Shown here piece after piece: positions 44,543 to 54,483 of a DNA stretch of 64,000 bases (position 1 is the stretch's first letter; each line of letters opens with the position of its first letter). The translations under genes were made by a program, and so were the position numbers. This DNA comes from Pseudomonas sp. IAC-BECa141. GTDB taxonomy: Bacteria; Pseudomonadota; Gammaproteobacteria; Pseudomonadales; Pseudomonadaceae. Under the pieces are notes generated by a model. That model made no database searches. It saw only the letters and a program-made list of their open reading frames with translations, and was not told the DNA's origin. The stretch lies in the NCBI RefSeq assembly GCF_020544405.1, contig NZ_CP065410.1, positions 5,456,001 through 5,520,000 on the forward strand, given 5' to 3'.

Positions 44543-45940
44543 CTAGGCTTCGCACGCAGTCTGCGCCGGGTTGTTCACCAGGCGTTCGAGAGTGGTGCGA
44601 TCCATTAATTCGGTGTCCAGTTTGATGTAGATCGCCGCTTCATCAGCAACTATCACTGCATCAGTTACCCCTACGAGGGCCTTGAGACGCTCGACCAGAC
44701 CCGCTTCGCGGATCGCTTCGGGCGACAGCGGCAGGCGCAGGCTCGTCACGTAGGGAGGTTCGCGCATGGTAACAGCAAAGGCCAGCCAAAGTGCAGCCAG
44801 CCCGGCACATCCGAGGAACACAACCGACAGACCGCCATGCTGGAACATCCAGCCGCCGAGAATCCCGCCGAGTGCCGAACCGAGGAACTGACTGGTGGAA
44901 TACACGCCCATGGCCGTGCCCTTGCCACCCGCCGGTGAAACCTTGCTGATCAGCGACGGCAGCGAAGCTTCCAGCAGATTGAACGCAGTGAAGAACACCA
45001 CCGTCCCGATCACCAGAGCCCGCAGGCTGTCGCCGAATTGCCAGAAGAATAGCTCAGTGAGCATCAGCGTCATCACGGCGCCGAGCAAAACTCGTTTCAT
45101 TTTGCGTTTCTTCTCGCCGAAGATAATGAACGGGATCATGGCGAAGAAAGAGATCAGCAAGGCTGTGAGGTAGACCCACCAGTGCTGTTCCTTGGGCAGA
45201 CCGGCCTTTTCGACCAGCGCCAGGGGCAGAGCGACGAAGCTCGACATCAACATCGCATGTAACACAAAAATGCCCAGATCCAGCCGCAGCAGGTCCGGGT
45301 GCTTGAGCGTCGGCATCAGCGCCTGGCGCGCAACACCGGACTCGCGATGACTCAGCGGCCCGGTGGATTTCGGCACCATGAACATCACGATCACGATGCC
45401 GAGCAGCGCCATGCCGCCGGTGGCAAGGAACAGGCCGGACAGGCCGAACGCACGGGTGAGCAGCGGGCCGACCACCATCGCCACGGCGAACGACAGGCCG
45501 ATGGTCATGCCGATCATGGCCATGGCCTTGGTGCGGTGCTGTTCACGGGTGAGATCGGAAAGCAGCGCCATGACCGCGGCGGAAATAGCACCGGCGCCTT
45601 GCAGGATCCGCCCGGCAATCACGCCCCAGATCGAATCGGCCTGAGCCGCCAGCACGCTGCCGAGGGCAAAGACGATCAGCCCGAGGTAAATCACCGGACG
45701 CCGGCCGATGCGGTCGGAAATGATCCCGAACGGAATCTGGAAAATCGCCTGGGTCAGGCCGTAAGCGCCGATCGCCAGCCCGATCAGGGCCGGGGTCGCT
45801 CCCGCCAGATCCATGCCGTAGGTGGCCAGTACCGGCAACACCATGAACATGCCAAGCATACGGAAGGCGAACACCAGGGCCAGACCGCTCGCCGCGCGGG
45901 TCTCGCTGCCACTCATGCGTTCGCTGTGGGGATCGTGCAT
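44543..45940 (-). CDS. MFS transporter with C-terminal ferredoxin-like domain (YajR-like)
   Basis: 465 residues: about twelve membrane helices (from LALVFAFRMLGMFMVLPVLA near residue 20 to about 390), with motif A as GIISDRIGRRPVIY near residue 73, followed by a soluble tail of some 65 residues (GLVERLKALVGVTDAVIVADEAAIYIKLDTEL, quoted only to mark it by its VERLKALVGVTDAVIV core). The tail resembles the YAM domain of E. coli YajR. Substrate unknown. Divergent from uvrA with a 190-bp gap. Confidence 0.92.
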   Translation of the reverse strand: MHDPHSERMSGSETRAASGLALVFAFRMLGMFMVLPVLATYGMDLAGATPALIGLAIGAYGLTQAIFQIPFGIISDRIGRRPVIYLGLIVFALGSVLAAQADSIWGVIAGRILQGAGAISAAVMALLSDLTREQHRTKAMAMIGMTIGLSFAVAMVVGPLLTRAFGLSGLFLATGGMALLGIVIVMFMVPKSTGPLSHRESGVARQALMPTLKHPDLLRLDLGIFVLHAMLMSSFVALPLALVEKAGLPKEQHWWVYLTALLISFFAMIPFIIFGEKKRKMKRVLLGAVMTLMLTELFFWQFGDSLRALVIGTVVFFTAFNLLEASLPSLISKVSPAGGKGTAMGVYSTSQFLGSALGGILGGWMFQHGGLSVVFLGCAGLAALWLAFAVTMREPPYVTSLRLPLSPEAIREAGLVERLKALVGVTDAVIVADEAAIYIKLDTELMDRTTLERLVNNPAQTACEA

Positions 45941-46130
45941 GGAAAAACCTCGTGTGAACCGGCGGCGATTCTACCAGTCCCATCGAGAGACGGGGTATAT
46001 CGCGACGCTTTGACGCGTACAGATGAAACTCTCTTCATGTAAGGCAAAATCCCTTCACTTGATAGTGTGCATCCATCCAGTATTTGGCCGTATACTCCTG
46101 TGTTTTCGACGCCCGCCGAGCGAGGCCATT

Positions 46131-48965
46131 TTGGACAAGATCCTGATTCGTGGGGCCCGCACCCACAACCTGAAGAACATCGACCTGACCCTGCCACGGG
46201 ACAAACTGATCGTCATCACCGGCCTGTCCGGATCCGGCAAGTCGTCCCTGGCCTTCGACACGTTGTACGCCGAAGGTCAGCGCCGCTATGTCGAATCCCT
46301 GTCGGCCTATGCCCGGCAGTTCCTGTCGATGATGGAAAAACCCGACGTCGACACCATCGAAGGCCTGTCGCCGGCGATCTCCATCGAACAGAAGTCGACT
46401 TCGCACAACCCGCGTTCCACGGTCGGCACCATCACCGAAATCTACGACTACCTGCGCCTGCTTTATGCCCGCGTCGGTACGCCGCGCTGCCCGGATCACG
46501 ACATTCCGCTGGAAGCACAGACTGTCAGCCAGATGGTCGACCTGGTGCTGGCTCAGCCGGAAGGCAGCAAGCTGATGCTGCTGGCGCCGGTGATTCGCGA
46601 GCGCAAGGGCGAGCACTTGTCGGTGTTCGAGGAACTGCGCGCCCAGGGCTTCGTCCGTGCCCGGGTCAACGGCCGGCTCTGCGAGCTGGACGAACTGCCG
46701 AAACTGGATAAACAGAAGAAGCACACGATTGAAGTCGTGGTCGATCGCTTCAAGGTACGCGCCGACCTGCAACAGCGTCTGGCGGAATCCTTCGAGACCG
46801 CGCTGAAGCTGGCCGACGGCATCGCCCTGGTGGCGCCGATGGACGACGAGCCGGGCGAAGAAATGATCTTCTCCGCGCGCTTCGCCTGCCCGATCTGCGG
46901 CCATGCCATCAGTGAGCTGGAACCCAAGCTGTTTTCCTTCAACAACCCGGCCGGTGCCTGCCCGACCTGCGACGGTCTGGGCGTGAAGCAATTCTTCGAC
47001 ATCAAGCGCCTGGTCAACGGAGAACTGACCCTGGCCGAAGGCGCGATCCGCGGCTGGGACAGGCGCAACGTCTATTACTTCCAGATGCTCGGCTCACTGG
47101 CCGCACATTACGGTTTCAGCCTGGAGCAGCCGTTCAACGAGCTGCCGGCCGACCAGCAGAAATACATTCTGCACGGCAGCGGTTCGCAGAGCGTCGATTT
47201 CAAATACCTCAACGACCGGGGCGACATCGTCAAGCGCTCGCATCCGTTCGAAGGCATCGTGCCAAACCTCGAGCGTCGCTACCGCGAAACCGAATCGGCG
47301 AGCGTGCGCGAAGAACTGGCGAAGTTCCTCAGCACCCAGTCGTGCCCGGATTGCCGTGGCACCCGCCTGCGTCGCGAAGCGCGACACGTGTGGGTCGGCG
47401 AGAAAACCCTGCCGGCGGTGACCAACCTGCCGATCGGCGACGCTTGCGACTATTTCGGCGCGCTGAAGATGACCGGTCGCCGTGGTGAAATCGCCGACAA
47501 GATTCTCAAGGAGATCCGCGAGCGCCTGCAATTCCTGGTCAACGTCGGTCTCGACTATCTGTCGCTGGATCGTAGTGCCGATACCCTGTCCGGCGGCGAG
47601 GCACAGCGCATTCGTCTGGCCAGCCAGATCGGCGCAGGCCTTGTAGGTGTTCTCTATATCCTCGATGAACCCTCCATTGGTCTGCACCAGCGCGACAACG
47701 ATCGCCTGCTCGGCACCCTCAAGCATCTGCGCGACATCGGCAATACGGTGATCGTGGTCGAACATGATGAAGACGCGATCCGTCTCGCTGACTACGTAGT
47801 GGATATCGGCCCCGGCGCCGGCGTTCATGGCGGGCAGATCGTCGCCGAAGGCACGCCGGACGAGGTCATGGCGCATCCGGACTCGCTGACCGGTAAATAC
47901 CTGTCGGGCCGCGTCAAGATCGAAGTGCCGGCCAAACGCACACCGCGCAACAAGAAGCAGGTGCTGTCGCTCAAGGGCGCGCGGGGCAACAACCTGCGCA
48001 ACGTAGACCTGGAAATCCCGATCGGCTTGCTGACCTGCGTGACCGGTGTCTCCGGCTCCGGCAAATCGACGCTGATCAACAACACGCTGTTCCCGCTGAG
48101 CGCCACGGCACTCAATGGCGCGACCACCCTGGAGGCGGCAGCCCACGACAGCATCAAGGGCCTGGAACATCTGGACAAGGTCGTCGACATCGACCAGAGC
48201 CCGATTGGCCGTACGCCGCGCTCCAACCCGGCGACCTATACCGGTCTGTTCACACCGATCCGCGAACTGTTCGCCGGCGTGCCTGAATCCCGCTCCCGTG
48301 GTTACGGCCCGGGGCGTTTCTCGTTCAACGTCAAGGGCGGTCGTTGCGAAGCCTGCCAGGGCGACGGTCTGATCAAGGTGGAAATGCACTTCCTGCCGGA
48401 CATCTACGTTCCGTGTGACGTGTGCAAGAGCAAGCGCTACAACCGCGAAACCCTGGAGATCAAATACAAGGGCAAGAGCATCCACGAAACCCTCGAGATG
48501 ACCATTGAGGAAGCTCGGGAGTTCTTCGACGCGGTACCGGCGCTGGCGCGCAAGCTGCAAACACTGATGGATGTGGGCCTGTCGTACATCAAGCTCGGGC
48601 AGTCGGCGACCACGTTGTCTGGTGGTGAAGCGCAGCGGGTCAAGTTGTCCCGTGAGCTGTCCAAGCGCGACACCGGCAAGACCCTGTACATCCTCGACGA
48701 GCCGACCACCGGTCTGCACTTCGCGGACATCCAGCAATTGCTCGACGTACTGCATCGCCTGCGCGACCACGGCAATACTGTGGTGGTGATCGAGCACAAC
48801 CTCGACGTGATCAAGACAGCCGACTGGCTGGTGGATCTCGGTCCCGAGGGTGGTTCGAAAGGTGGGCAGATCATCGCCACCGGTACGCCGGAGGAAGTGG
48901 CCGAGATGAAGCAGTCTCACACCGGGCATTACCTCAAGCCGCTGCTGATCCGCGATCGCGCCTGA
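46131..48965 (+). CDS. uvrA: Excinuclease ABC subunit A
   Basis: Damage-recognition ATPase of nucleotide excision repair. I chose the TTG at 46131 with GCGAGG upstream: it gives the standard [19 protein letters not shown] opening and 944 residues; the open frame back to 46023 is not conserved in character. Two ABC modules: Walker [10 protein letters not shown] near residue 31 and GVSGSGKST near 640; signatures [12 protein letters not shown] and [12 protein letters not shown]; Walker [12 protein letters not shown] and [11 protein letters not shown]. Zinc sites are CPICGH/CPTCDG near 255-280 and [18 protein letters not shown] near 740-765. No clear LexA box was found upstream. Confidence 0.98.
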   Translation: MDKILIRGARTHNLKNIDLTLPRDKLIVITGLSGSGKSSLAFDTLYAEGQRRYVESLSAYARQFLSMMEKPDVDTIEGLSPAISIEQKSTSHNPRSTVGTITEIYDYLRLLYARVGTPRCPDHDIPLEAQTVSQMVDLVLAQPEGSKLMLLAPVIRERKGEHLSVFEELRAQGFVRARVNGRLCELDELPKLDKQKKHTIEVVVDRFKVRADLQQRLAESFETALKLADGIALVAPMDDEPGEEMIFSARFACPICGHAISELEPKLFSFNNPAGACPTCDGLGVKQFFDIKRLVNGELTLAEGAIRGWDRRNVYYFQMLGSLAAHYGFSLEQPFNELPADQQKYILHGSGSQSVDFKYLNDRGDIVKRSHPFEGIVPNLERRYRETESASVREELAKFLSTQSCPDCRGTRLRREARHVWVGEKTLPAVTNLPIGDACDYFGALKMTGRRGEIADKILKEIRERLQFLVNVGLDYLSLDRSADTLSGGEAQRIRLASQIGAGLVGVLYILDEPSIGLHQRDNDRLLGTLKHLRDIGNTVIVVEHDEDAIRLADYVVDIGPGAGVHGGQIVAEGTPDEVMAHPDSLTGKYLSGRVKIEVPAKRTPRNKKQVLSLKGARGNNLRNVDLEIPIGLLTCVTGVSGSGKSTLINNTLFPLSATALNGATTLEAAAHDSIKGLEHLDKVVDIDQSPIGRTPRSNPATYTGLFTPIRELFAGVPESRSRGYGPGRFSFNVKGGRCEACQGDGLIKVEMHFLPDIYVPCDVCKSKRYNRETLEIKYKGKSIHETLEMTIEEAREFFDAVPALARKLQTLMDVGLSYIKLGQSATTLSGGEAQRVKLSRELSKRDTGKTLYILDEPTTGLHFADIQQLLDVLHRLRDHGNTVVVIEHNLDVIKTADWLVDLGPEGGSKGGQIIATGTPEEVAEMKQSHTGHYLKPLLIRDRA

Positions 48966-48977
48966 TCGCCGGACATG

Positions 48978-49017
48978 AAAAAGCCCCGGTCACTTCGTCA
49001 GTGACAGGGGCTTTTTT
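48978..49017. terminator. Bidirectional terminator between uvrA and the ferritin gene
   Basis: AAAAAGCCCCGGTCAC, loop, GTGACAGGGGCTTTTTT. One mismatch near the middle of the stem; A and T runs serve both strands. Confidence 0.9.
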
Positions 49018-49030
49018 GTATCCGTTGCGA

Positions 49031-49498
49031 TCAGGAGGCGTGCGACTGCAGATAGTTCTGGATACCGATCAGCTTGATCAGACCCAGCTGCTTTTCAAGC
49101 CAGTAGGTGTGATCTTCTTCAGTGTCGTTGAGCTGAACGCGCAAGATTTCGCGGCTGACATAGTCATTGTGTTGTTCGCACAGTTCGATGCCTTTGCACA
49201 GCGCGGCACGCACCTTGTACTCAAGGCGCAGATCCGCTTCGAGCATGGTCTCTACCGTGGTACCAACATCCAGGTCATCCGGGCGCATGCGCGGGGTGCC
49301 TTCAAGCATCAGAATCCGGCGCATCAGTGCATCGGCGTGACCGGCCTCTTCTTCCATCTCGTGGTTGATTCGTTCGTAGAGCTTGGTGAATCCCCAGTCC
49401 TCATACATCCGCGAGTGAACGAAATATTGGTCACGCGCGGCCAGTTCGCCGGTCAGCAACGTGTTGAGGTAATCGATAACGTCTGGGTGGCCTTGCAT
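49031..49498 (-). CDS. ftnA: Bacterial ferritin FtnA (bacterioferritin-like, no haem ligand)
   Basis: 155 residues from the ATG at 49498 ([15 protein letters not shown]). Stores iron in a 24-mer shell. Ferroxidase residues E18, Y25, E51, H54, E93, E127 and H130 are all present. Residue 52, which is the haem-binding methionine in true bacterioferritins, is alanine ([10 protein letters not shown]). The P. aeruginosa counterpart PA4235, once called BfrA, was renamed FtnA for the same reason. Often annotated bfr. Lies downstream of katA on the same strand, separated by a terminator, a common pairing of iron storage with catalase. Confidence 0.93.
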   Translation of the reverse strand: MQGHPDVIDYLNTLLTGELAARDQYFVHSRMYEDWGFTKLYERINHEMEEEAGHADALMRRILMLEGTPRMRPDDLDVGTTVETMLEADLRLEYKVRAALCKGIELCEQHNDYVSREILRVQLNDTEEDHTYWLEKQLGLIKLIGIQNYLQSHAS

Positions 49499-49611
49499 CG
49501 CCCTACATCTCCCTGCTTGAAAGTCTGTAGTTTGAACCAACCTGACTGGAAGGTCACCCACTTCGCGCAATAAAAGCGAAGATATTCTGAGAAAAGCAGC
49601 CTAAATAACGC

Positions 49612-49636
49612 AAAAACCGCCCAAATGAGGGCGGTT
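49612..49636 (-). terminator. Intrinsic terminator after katA
   Basis: On the minus strand AACCGCCC-TCATTT-GGGCGGTT is followed by TTT. Perfect 8-bp stem; separates katA from ftnA. Confidence 0.9.
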
Positions 49637-49647
49637 CTGCTTCTCGT

Positions 49648-51102
49648 TTAGACTTCGCTAAGCTGTACGTTAAGCAGCTTTGCGATTGCTTCTCCGTACG
49701 CCGGATCAGCCTTGTAGAAATGCTGCAACTGACGGTCGACGACATCACTCGACACACCTGCCATCGCGCCGGCGATGTTGCTGACCAGCAACGCTTTCTG
49801 TTCCTCGCTCATCAAGCGGAACAGCGCACCGGCGTGGCTGTAATAGTCAGTATCTTCACGGTGATCGTAGCGATCAGCCGCACCGTTCAACGCCAGCGCA
49901 GGCTCGGCATAGTGCGGCGCTTGTTTCGGCGACTCTACGTAGCTGTTCGGCTCATAGTTAGGCGCTGCGCCGCCATTGCTGCCAAAAGCCATCGAACCGT
50001 CGCGCTGGTAAGTATTCACCGGGCTGCGCGGGGCGTTCACTGGCAGTTGCTGGTGGTTGGTGCCTACGCGGTAGCGGTGGGCATCGGCGTATGCGAATAC
50101 ACGACCCTGCAGCATGCGATCCGGAGACAGACCTACGCCAGGCACCATGTTGCTTGGACCGAACGCAGCTTGCTCGACTTCAGCAAAGTAGTTGAGCGGA
50201 TTACGGTTCAGTTCCAGCTCACCCACTTCGATCAGTGGAAACTCCTTCTGCGACCAGGTTTTGGTTACGTCGAACGGGTTCTCGTAGTGAGCAGCAGCCT
50301 GGGCCTCGGTCATGATCTGGATGCACACGCTCCATTTCGGGAAGTCACCACGCTCGATGGCTTCGAACAGATCGCGCTGGGCGTAATCAGGGTCTGTGCC
50401 CGCCAAACGTGCCGCGTCTGCCGGCACGAGGTTTTTGATCCCTTGCTTGGTCTTGTAGTGCCACTTCACCCAGTGCCGCTCGCCTTGAGCATTGATAAGG
50501 CTGTAGGTGTGGCTGCCGAAGCCGTGCATGTGGCGATAGCCGTCCGGGATCCCGCGATCAGAAAACAGAATGGTGACCTGGTGCAGCGCTTCAGGCGAAT
50601 GCGACCAGAAGTCCCACATCATCTGCGCACTTTTCAGATTGCTTTGCGGCAGGCGTTTCTGGGTGTGGATAAAGTCAGGAAATTTCAGCGGATCGCGAAT
50701 GAAGAACACCGGCGTGTTGTTGCCAACGATGTCCCAGTTGCCTTCTTCGGTGTAGAACTTGAGGGCGAAGCCACGCGGATCGCGCTCGGTGTCGGCCGAG
50801 CCACGCTCGCCACCCACCGTCGAAAAACGCAGGAAGGTCGGCGTCTGTTTGCCGACAGCAGAGAACAGCTTGGCACTGGTGTACTGCGTAATGTCGCGAG
50901 TGACCGTGAAAGTGCCGTATGCGCCCGAACCCTTGGCGTGCACACGACGCTCAGGGATGTTTTCCCGGTTGAAGTGAGCAAGCTTTTCGATCAGATGAAA
51001 ATCATCGAGCAACAACGGACCACGAGGGCCGGCGGAGCGAGAGTTCTGGTTATCGGCGACAGGTGCGCCACTGGCGGTCGTAAGCGTCTTGTTCTGGCTC
51101 AT
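49648..51102 (-). CDS. katA: Catalase (monofunctional, haem)
   Basis: 484 residues, small-subunit clade III catalase like P. aeruginosa KatA. The active-site histidine is in [12 protein letters not shown] near residue 56, the asparagine in [14 protein letters not shown] near 128, and the haem-ligating tyrosine in [13 protein letters not shown] near 338. No signal peptide is visible. Removes hydrogen peroxide in the cytoplasm. The ~240-bp upstream region contains an ATAG-N7-CTAA pair at 51207-51221 that could be half of an OxyR site, but the full four-part motif is not there. Confidence 0.97.
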   Translation of the reverse strand: MSQNKTLTTASGAPVADNQNSRSAGPRGPLLLDDFHLIEKLAHFNRENIPERRVHAKGSGAYGTFTVTRDITQYTSAKLFSAVGKQTPTFLRFSTVGGERGSADTERDPRGFALKFYTEEGNWDIVGNNTPVFFIRDPLKFPDFIHTQKRLPQSNLKSAQMMWDFWSHSPEALHQVTILFSDRGIPDGYRHMHGFGSHTYSLINAQGERHWVKWHYKTKQGIKNLVPADAARLAGTDPDYAQRDLFEAIERGDFPKWSVCIQIMTEAQAAAHYENPFDVTKTWSQKEFPLIEVGELELNRNPLNYFAEVEQAAFGPSNMVPGVGLSPDRMLQGRVFAYADAHRYRVGTNHQQLPVNAPRSPVNTYQRDGSMAFGSNGGAAPNYEPNSYVESPKQAPHYAEPALALNGAADRYDHREDTDYYSHAGALFRLMSEEQKALLVSNIAGAMAGVSSDVVDRQLQHFYKADPAYGEAIAKLLNVQLSEV

Positions 51103-51294
51103 GCGATCTTCTTCCTCTATCGGTCTTGAACTGCCGGCTAATCGGCTTGTTGGGGAGTATCGATCATCAATATGACAGCCACAAATTCATTAACTCGTGG
51201 TCAGCAATAGAGAAAAACTAACGACATATCCCCGCACATAGTGCAGACCCAAACAGGGTAGATGCTTGTACGAACGGCGCATTTCTTACAGGCA

Positions 51295-51320
51295 CAAAAA
51301 ACCGGGCACTGGGCCCGGTT
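51295..51320 (-). terminator. Intrinsic terminator at the end of the alpha operon
   Basis: ACCGGGC and GCCCGGT form a 7-bp stem; on the minus strand it is followed by a run of six T. Lies 21 bp after rplQ. Confidence 0.9.
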
Positions 51321-51340
51321 CCTTGTTTCAGACTGATGTC

Positions 51341-51727
51341 TTACTCAGCGGATACAGCTTCACCGCCGACAGCACGATCAACCAGTTCGACGTACGCCAT
51401 AGGCGCGTTGTCGCCAGCGCGGAAACCGCACTTGAGGATGCGCAGGTAGCCACCCTCACGGGTAGCGTAACGCTTGCCCAGGTCGTTGAAGAGCTTACCA
51501 ACGATAGCTTTCGAACGAGTACGGTCGAAAGCCAGACGACGGTTAGCAACGCTGTCTGTCTTGGCCAGAGTGATCAGCGGCTCGGCAACGCGGCGCAGTT
51601 CTTTGGCTTTTGGCAGAGTAGTTTTGATCAGCTCGTGCTCGAACAGCGACACCGCCATGTTCTGGAACATGGCCTTGCGGTGCGAGCTGGTGCGGCTCAG
51701 GTGACGCCCACTTTTACGATGACGCAT
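51341..51727 (-). CDS. rplQ: 50S ribosomal protein L17
   Basis: 128 residues; [36 protein letters not shown] is the typical L17 opening, marked here by its [19 protein letters not shown] core. Binds 23S rRNA near the exit tunnel. Last gene of the alpha operon (rpsM-rpsK-rpsD-rpoA-rplQ), 42 bp after rpoA and just before a terminator. Confidence 0.98.
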   Translation of the reverse strand: MRHRKSGRHLSRTSSHRKAMFQNMAVSLFEHELIKTTLPKAKELRRVAEPLITLAKTDSVANRRLAFDRTRSKAIVGKLFNDLGKRYATREGGYLRILKCGFRAGDNAPMAYVELVDRAVGGEAVSAE

Positions 51728-51769
51728 GGTTCATTCCTTACCAAACACTACGTTCGGTGATTACGACGA

Positions 51770-52771
51770 TCAGGCAGTCGCCTTGTCGTCCTTCTTAAGA
51801 CTTGCAGGCGGCCAGTTGTCGAGGCGCATGCCGAGGGAAAGACCGCGGGAGGCCAGAACGTCCTTGATTTCAGTCAAGGATTTCTTGCCCAGGTTCGGAG
51901 TCTTCAACAGCTCTACTTCGGTACGCTGAATCAGGTCGCCGATGTAGTAGATGTTTTCCGCCTTAAGGCAGTTAGCCGAACGTACAGTCAGTTCCAGATC
52001 GTCAACCGGGCGAAGCAGGATCGGATCGATCTCGTCTTCCTGCTCGACAACCACTGGCTCACTGTCACCTTTGAGGTCGACGAACGCAGCCAGCTGCTGT
52101 TGCAGGATGGTTGCAGCGCGGCGGATAGCCTCTTCAGGATCCAGAGTACCGTTGGTTTCCAGATCAATAACCAGCTTGTCCAGGTTGGTACGCTGTTCGA
52201 CACGGGCGTTTTCCACCACATATGCGATACGGCGAACCGGGCTGAACGAAGAGTCAAGCTGCAAGCGACCGATGCTGCGGCTTTCGTCTTCATCGCTCTG
52301 ACGCGAGTCTGCTGGTTCATAACCACGACCACGAGCTACGGTGAGCTTCATGTTCAGGGCGCCGTTAGACGCCAGGTTAGCGATTACGTGATCGGGATTA
52401 ACGATCTCGACATCATGATCCAGCTGAATATCGGCAGCGGTAACCACCCCCGAACCCTTCTTCGACAAGGTCAGCGTAACTTCGTCACGACCGTGCAGCT
52501 TGATGGCCAGACCTTTAAGGTTCAACAGGATTTCAATTACGTCTTCCTGTACACCTTCGATGGCGCTGTACTCGTGGAGCACACCGTCAATCTCGGCCTC
52601 GACTACTGCGCAGCCGGGCATTGAGGACAACAGGATGCGGCGCAGCGCGTTGCCCAGGGTGTGGCCAAAACCACGCTCGAGAGGCTCGAGAGTGATCTTG
52701 GCGCGGGTTGGACTGACAACCTGCACATCAATGTGGCGGGGTGTCAGGAACTCATTTACCGAAATCTGCAT
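51770..52771 (-). CDS. rpoA: DNA-directed RNA polymerase alpha subunit
   Basis: 333 residues. The amino domain (about 1-235) that dimerises and binds beta and beta' includes [22 protein letters not shown] near residue 32. The carboxyl domain (about 250-320) that binds UP elements and activators includes [19 protein letters not shown] and [25 protein letters not shown]. Full length, in the usual place between rpsD and rplQ. Confidence 0.99.
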   Translation of the reverse strand: MQISVNEFLTPRHIDVQVVSPTRAKITLEPLERGFGHTLGNALRRILLSSMPGCAVVEAEIDGVLHEYSAIEGVQEDVIEILLNLKGLAIKLHGRDEVTLTLSKKGSGVVTAADIQLDHDVEIVNPDHVIANLASNGALNMKLTVARGRGYEPADSRQSDEDESRSIGRLQLDSSFSPVRRIAYVVENARVEQRTNLDKLVIDLETNGTLDPEEAIRRAATILQQQLAAFVDLKGDSEPVVVEQEDEIDPILLRPVDDLELTVRSANCLKAENIYYIGDLIQRTEVELLKTPNLGKKSLTEIKDVLASRGLSLGMRLDNWPPASLKKDDKATA

Positions 52772-52793
52772 GGATGCACCTATTTTCTAGCCC

Positions 52794-53414
52794 TTACTTG
52801 GAGTAGAGCTCGACAATCAGGCTTTCGTTGATGTCGGCGGACAGATCACTGCGAGCAGGAACGTTCTTGAAAACGCCCGACTTCTTCTCAGTGTCTACTT
52901 CTACCCATTCTACGCGGCCACGCTGGGCACACAGATCGAGAGCTTGGACAATGCGAAGCTGGTTTTTTGCTTTCTCGCGAACAGCAACCACGTCACCAGC
53001 ACGAACCTGGTAGGACGGAACGTTCACGGTCTGACCGTTAACGCTGATCGACTTGTGCGATACCAGCTGACGGGATTCGGCACGAGTCGAACCAAAGCCC
53101 ATACGGTATACAACGTTGTCCAGACGGCATTCGAGCAGCTGCAGCAGGTTCTCACCGGTTGCACCTTTCTTGCCAGCAGCTTCTTTGTAGTAGCCGCTGA
53201 ACTGACGCTCGAGAACGCCGTAGATACGACGGACCTTCTGCTTTTCACGCAGTTGGGTGCCGTAGTCGGACTGGCGACCGCGGCGTTGGCCGTGGATACC
53301 AGGTGCTGCTTCAATGTTGCACTTCGATTCGATCGCGCGCACGCCGCTCTTCAGGAAGAGATCGGTGCCTTCGCGACGAGCGAGTTTGCATTTTGGACCA
53401 ATGTAACGAGCCAT
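52794..53414 (-). CDS. rpsD: 30S ribosomal protein S4
   Basis: 206 residues. [20 protein letters not shown] at the start and the S4 RNA-binding fold ([32 protein letters not shown] near residue 93). Primary 16S rRNA-binding protein; in E. coli S4 also represses translation of the alpha operon by binding its leader. Only two cysteines are seen near the amino end region (KCKL, KCNIE), so no zinc knuckle. Confidence 0.98.
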   Translation of the reverse strand: MARYIGPKCKLARREGTDLFLKSGVRAIESKCNIEAAPGIHGQRRGRQSDYGTQLREKQKVRRIYGVLERQFSGYYKEAAGKKGATGENLLQLLECRLDNVVYRMGFGSTRAESRQLVSHKSISVNGQTVNVPSYQVRAGDVVAVREKAKNQLRIVQALDLCAQRGRVEWVEVDTEKKSGVFKNVPARSDLSADINESLIVELYSK

Positions 53415-53432
53415 TCTTTACAATCTCCTGGA

Positions 53433-53822
53433 TTACACGCGGCGCTTCTTCGGCGGACGGCACCCGTTGTGCGGGATTGGCGTCACGTCGGTGATGCTGG
53501 CGATCTTGTAGCCACAGCCGTTCAAAGCGCGGACTGCGGATTCACGACCTGGACCTGGACCCTTGACGTTCACGTCGAGGTTTTTCAGGCCGTATTCCAG
53601 CGCAGCTTGACCAGCACGCTCAGCAGCTACTTGAGCAGCGAACGGGGTGGACTTGCGGGAACCGCGGAAACCCGAACCACCGGAGGTAGCCCAGGAAAGA
53701 GCGTTACCTTGACGGTCGGTGATGGTCACGATGGTGTTGTTAAAAGAAGCATGGATGTGGGCGATGCCATCAACCACTGTCTTTTTAACTTTTTTACGAG
53801 GACGAGCAGCAGGTTTTGCCAT
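53433..53822 (-). CDS. rpsK: 30S ribosomal protein S11
   Basis: 129 residues; basic start ([21 protein letters not shown]) and the conserved core [19 protein letters not shown] and [29 protein letters not shown]. Platform protein of the small subunit near the E site. Lies between rpsM and rpsD. Confidence 0.98.
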   Translation of the reverse strand: MAKPAARPRKKVKKTVVDGIAHIHASFNNTIVTITDRQGNALSWATSGGSGFRGSRKSTPFAAQVAAERAGQAALEYGLKNLDVNVKGPGPGRESAVRALNGCGYKIASITDVTPIPHNGCRPPKKRRV

Positions 53823-53852
53823 GATTAAATTCCTGTCGATTCGCTGGGGCGA

Positions 53853-54209
53853 TTACTTGCGGATCGGCTTACGCGGACCTTTACGGGTACGCGCGTTGGT
53901 CTTGGTACGCTGACCGCGTACTGGCAGACCACGACGATGACGCAGACCGCGATAGCAACCGAGGTCCATCAAGCGCTTGATTTTCATGTTGATTTCGCGA
54001 CGCAGGTCACCTTCAGTGGTGAACTTCGCCACTTCGCCACGCAGCTGTTCAATCTGCTCGTCGCTCAGATCCTTGATCTTTGCGGCTGGGTTTACCCCAG
54101 TCTCTGCACAGATCTTCTGTGCAGTAGTGCGACCAACACCATAGATGTAGGTCAGCGAGATAACAGTATGCTTGTTATCTGGAATGTTAACGCCTGCAAT
54201 ACGGGCCAT
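53853..54209 (-). CDS. rpsM: 30S ribosomal protein S13
   Basis: 118 residues; [25 protein letters not shown] opening (marked by its ARIAGVNIP) and the basic tail [21 protein letters not shown]. Contacts the large subunit head bridge and P-site tRNA. First gene of the alpha operon, with a strong promoter 60-90 bp upstream. Confidence 0.98.
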   Translation of the reverse strand: MARIAGVNIPDNKHTVISLTYIYGVGRTTAQKICAETGVNPAAKIKDLSDEQIEQLRGEVAKFTTEGDLRREINMKIKRLMDLGCYRGLRHRRGLPVRGQRTKTNARTRKGPRKPIRK

Positions 54210-54268
54210 TCAGTGGGACTCCAATTGACAGCTACCTACGCCCCGGAAGCCAAGAAATAGGGCGCGAG

Positions 54269-54297
54269 ATAATATCGCTGTAATAACAAATAATCAA
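54269..54297 (-). promoter_or_regulatory. Alpha-operon promoter
   Basis: On the minus strand TTGATT, a 17-base spacer and TATTAT: close to the sigma-70 consensus. The -35 directly abuts the hairpin at 54298-54321. The expected start leaves a leader of about 50 nt before rpsM, the region where E. coli S4 acts. Confidence 0.75.
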
Positions 54298-54321
54298 CCC
54301 GGTAGCGCACTAGCTACCGGG
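54298..54321 (-). terminator. Hairpin ending the spc operon after rpmJ
   Basis: CCCGGTAGC and GCTACCGGG form a perfect 9-bp stem with a 6-base loop; the minus-strand tail TTGATTATTTGTTATTA is U-rich but broken. Lies 18 bp after the rpmJ stop, between the spc and alpha operons. Confidence 0.7.
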
Positions 54322-54339
54322 CTTGAAGCACAATCACAC

Positions 54340-54456
54340 TCAGCCTTGGCGCTGTTTGTGACGCGGTTCCGCGCTGCAAATTACTCGAACAACACCTTCG
54401 CGGCGAATAATCTTGCAGTTACGGCACAGCTTTTTCACCGATGCACGAACTTTCAT
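54340..54456 (-). CDS. rpmJ: 50S ribosomal protein L36
   Basis: Read directly from the sequence: 38 residues, [20 protein letters not shown] followed by [18 protein letters not shown]. It has the zinc-binding form of L36, with cysteines at positions 11, 14 and 27 and a histidine at 33. Start ATG at 54456, stop TGA at 54340-54342. Last gene of the spc operon, 27 bp after secY. If a zinc-free L36 paralogue exists it is outside this window. Confidence 0.97.
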
Positions 54457-54483
54457 CACCAACTCCTCGAACCTTATGGGTAC

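Noticed and set aside
45941..46130. LexA/SOS box for uvrA
   Set aside because: No CTGT-N8-ACAG match; TATACT near 46091 could be a -10 but no good -35 is at the right distance.
49720..51129. A 469-codon plus-strand frame opposite katA
   Set aside because: Shadow of catalase; catalase active-site motifs are intact on the minus strand.
51207..51221. Possible OxyR site upstream of katA (ATAG-N7-CTAA)
   Set aside because: Only two of the four spaced tetranucleotides fit; following candidates are off by one base. Not listed as a feature.
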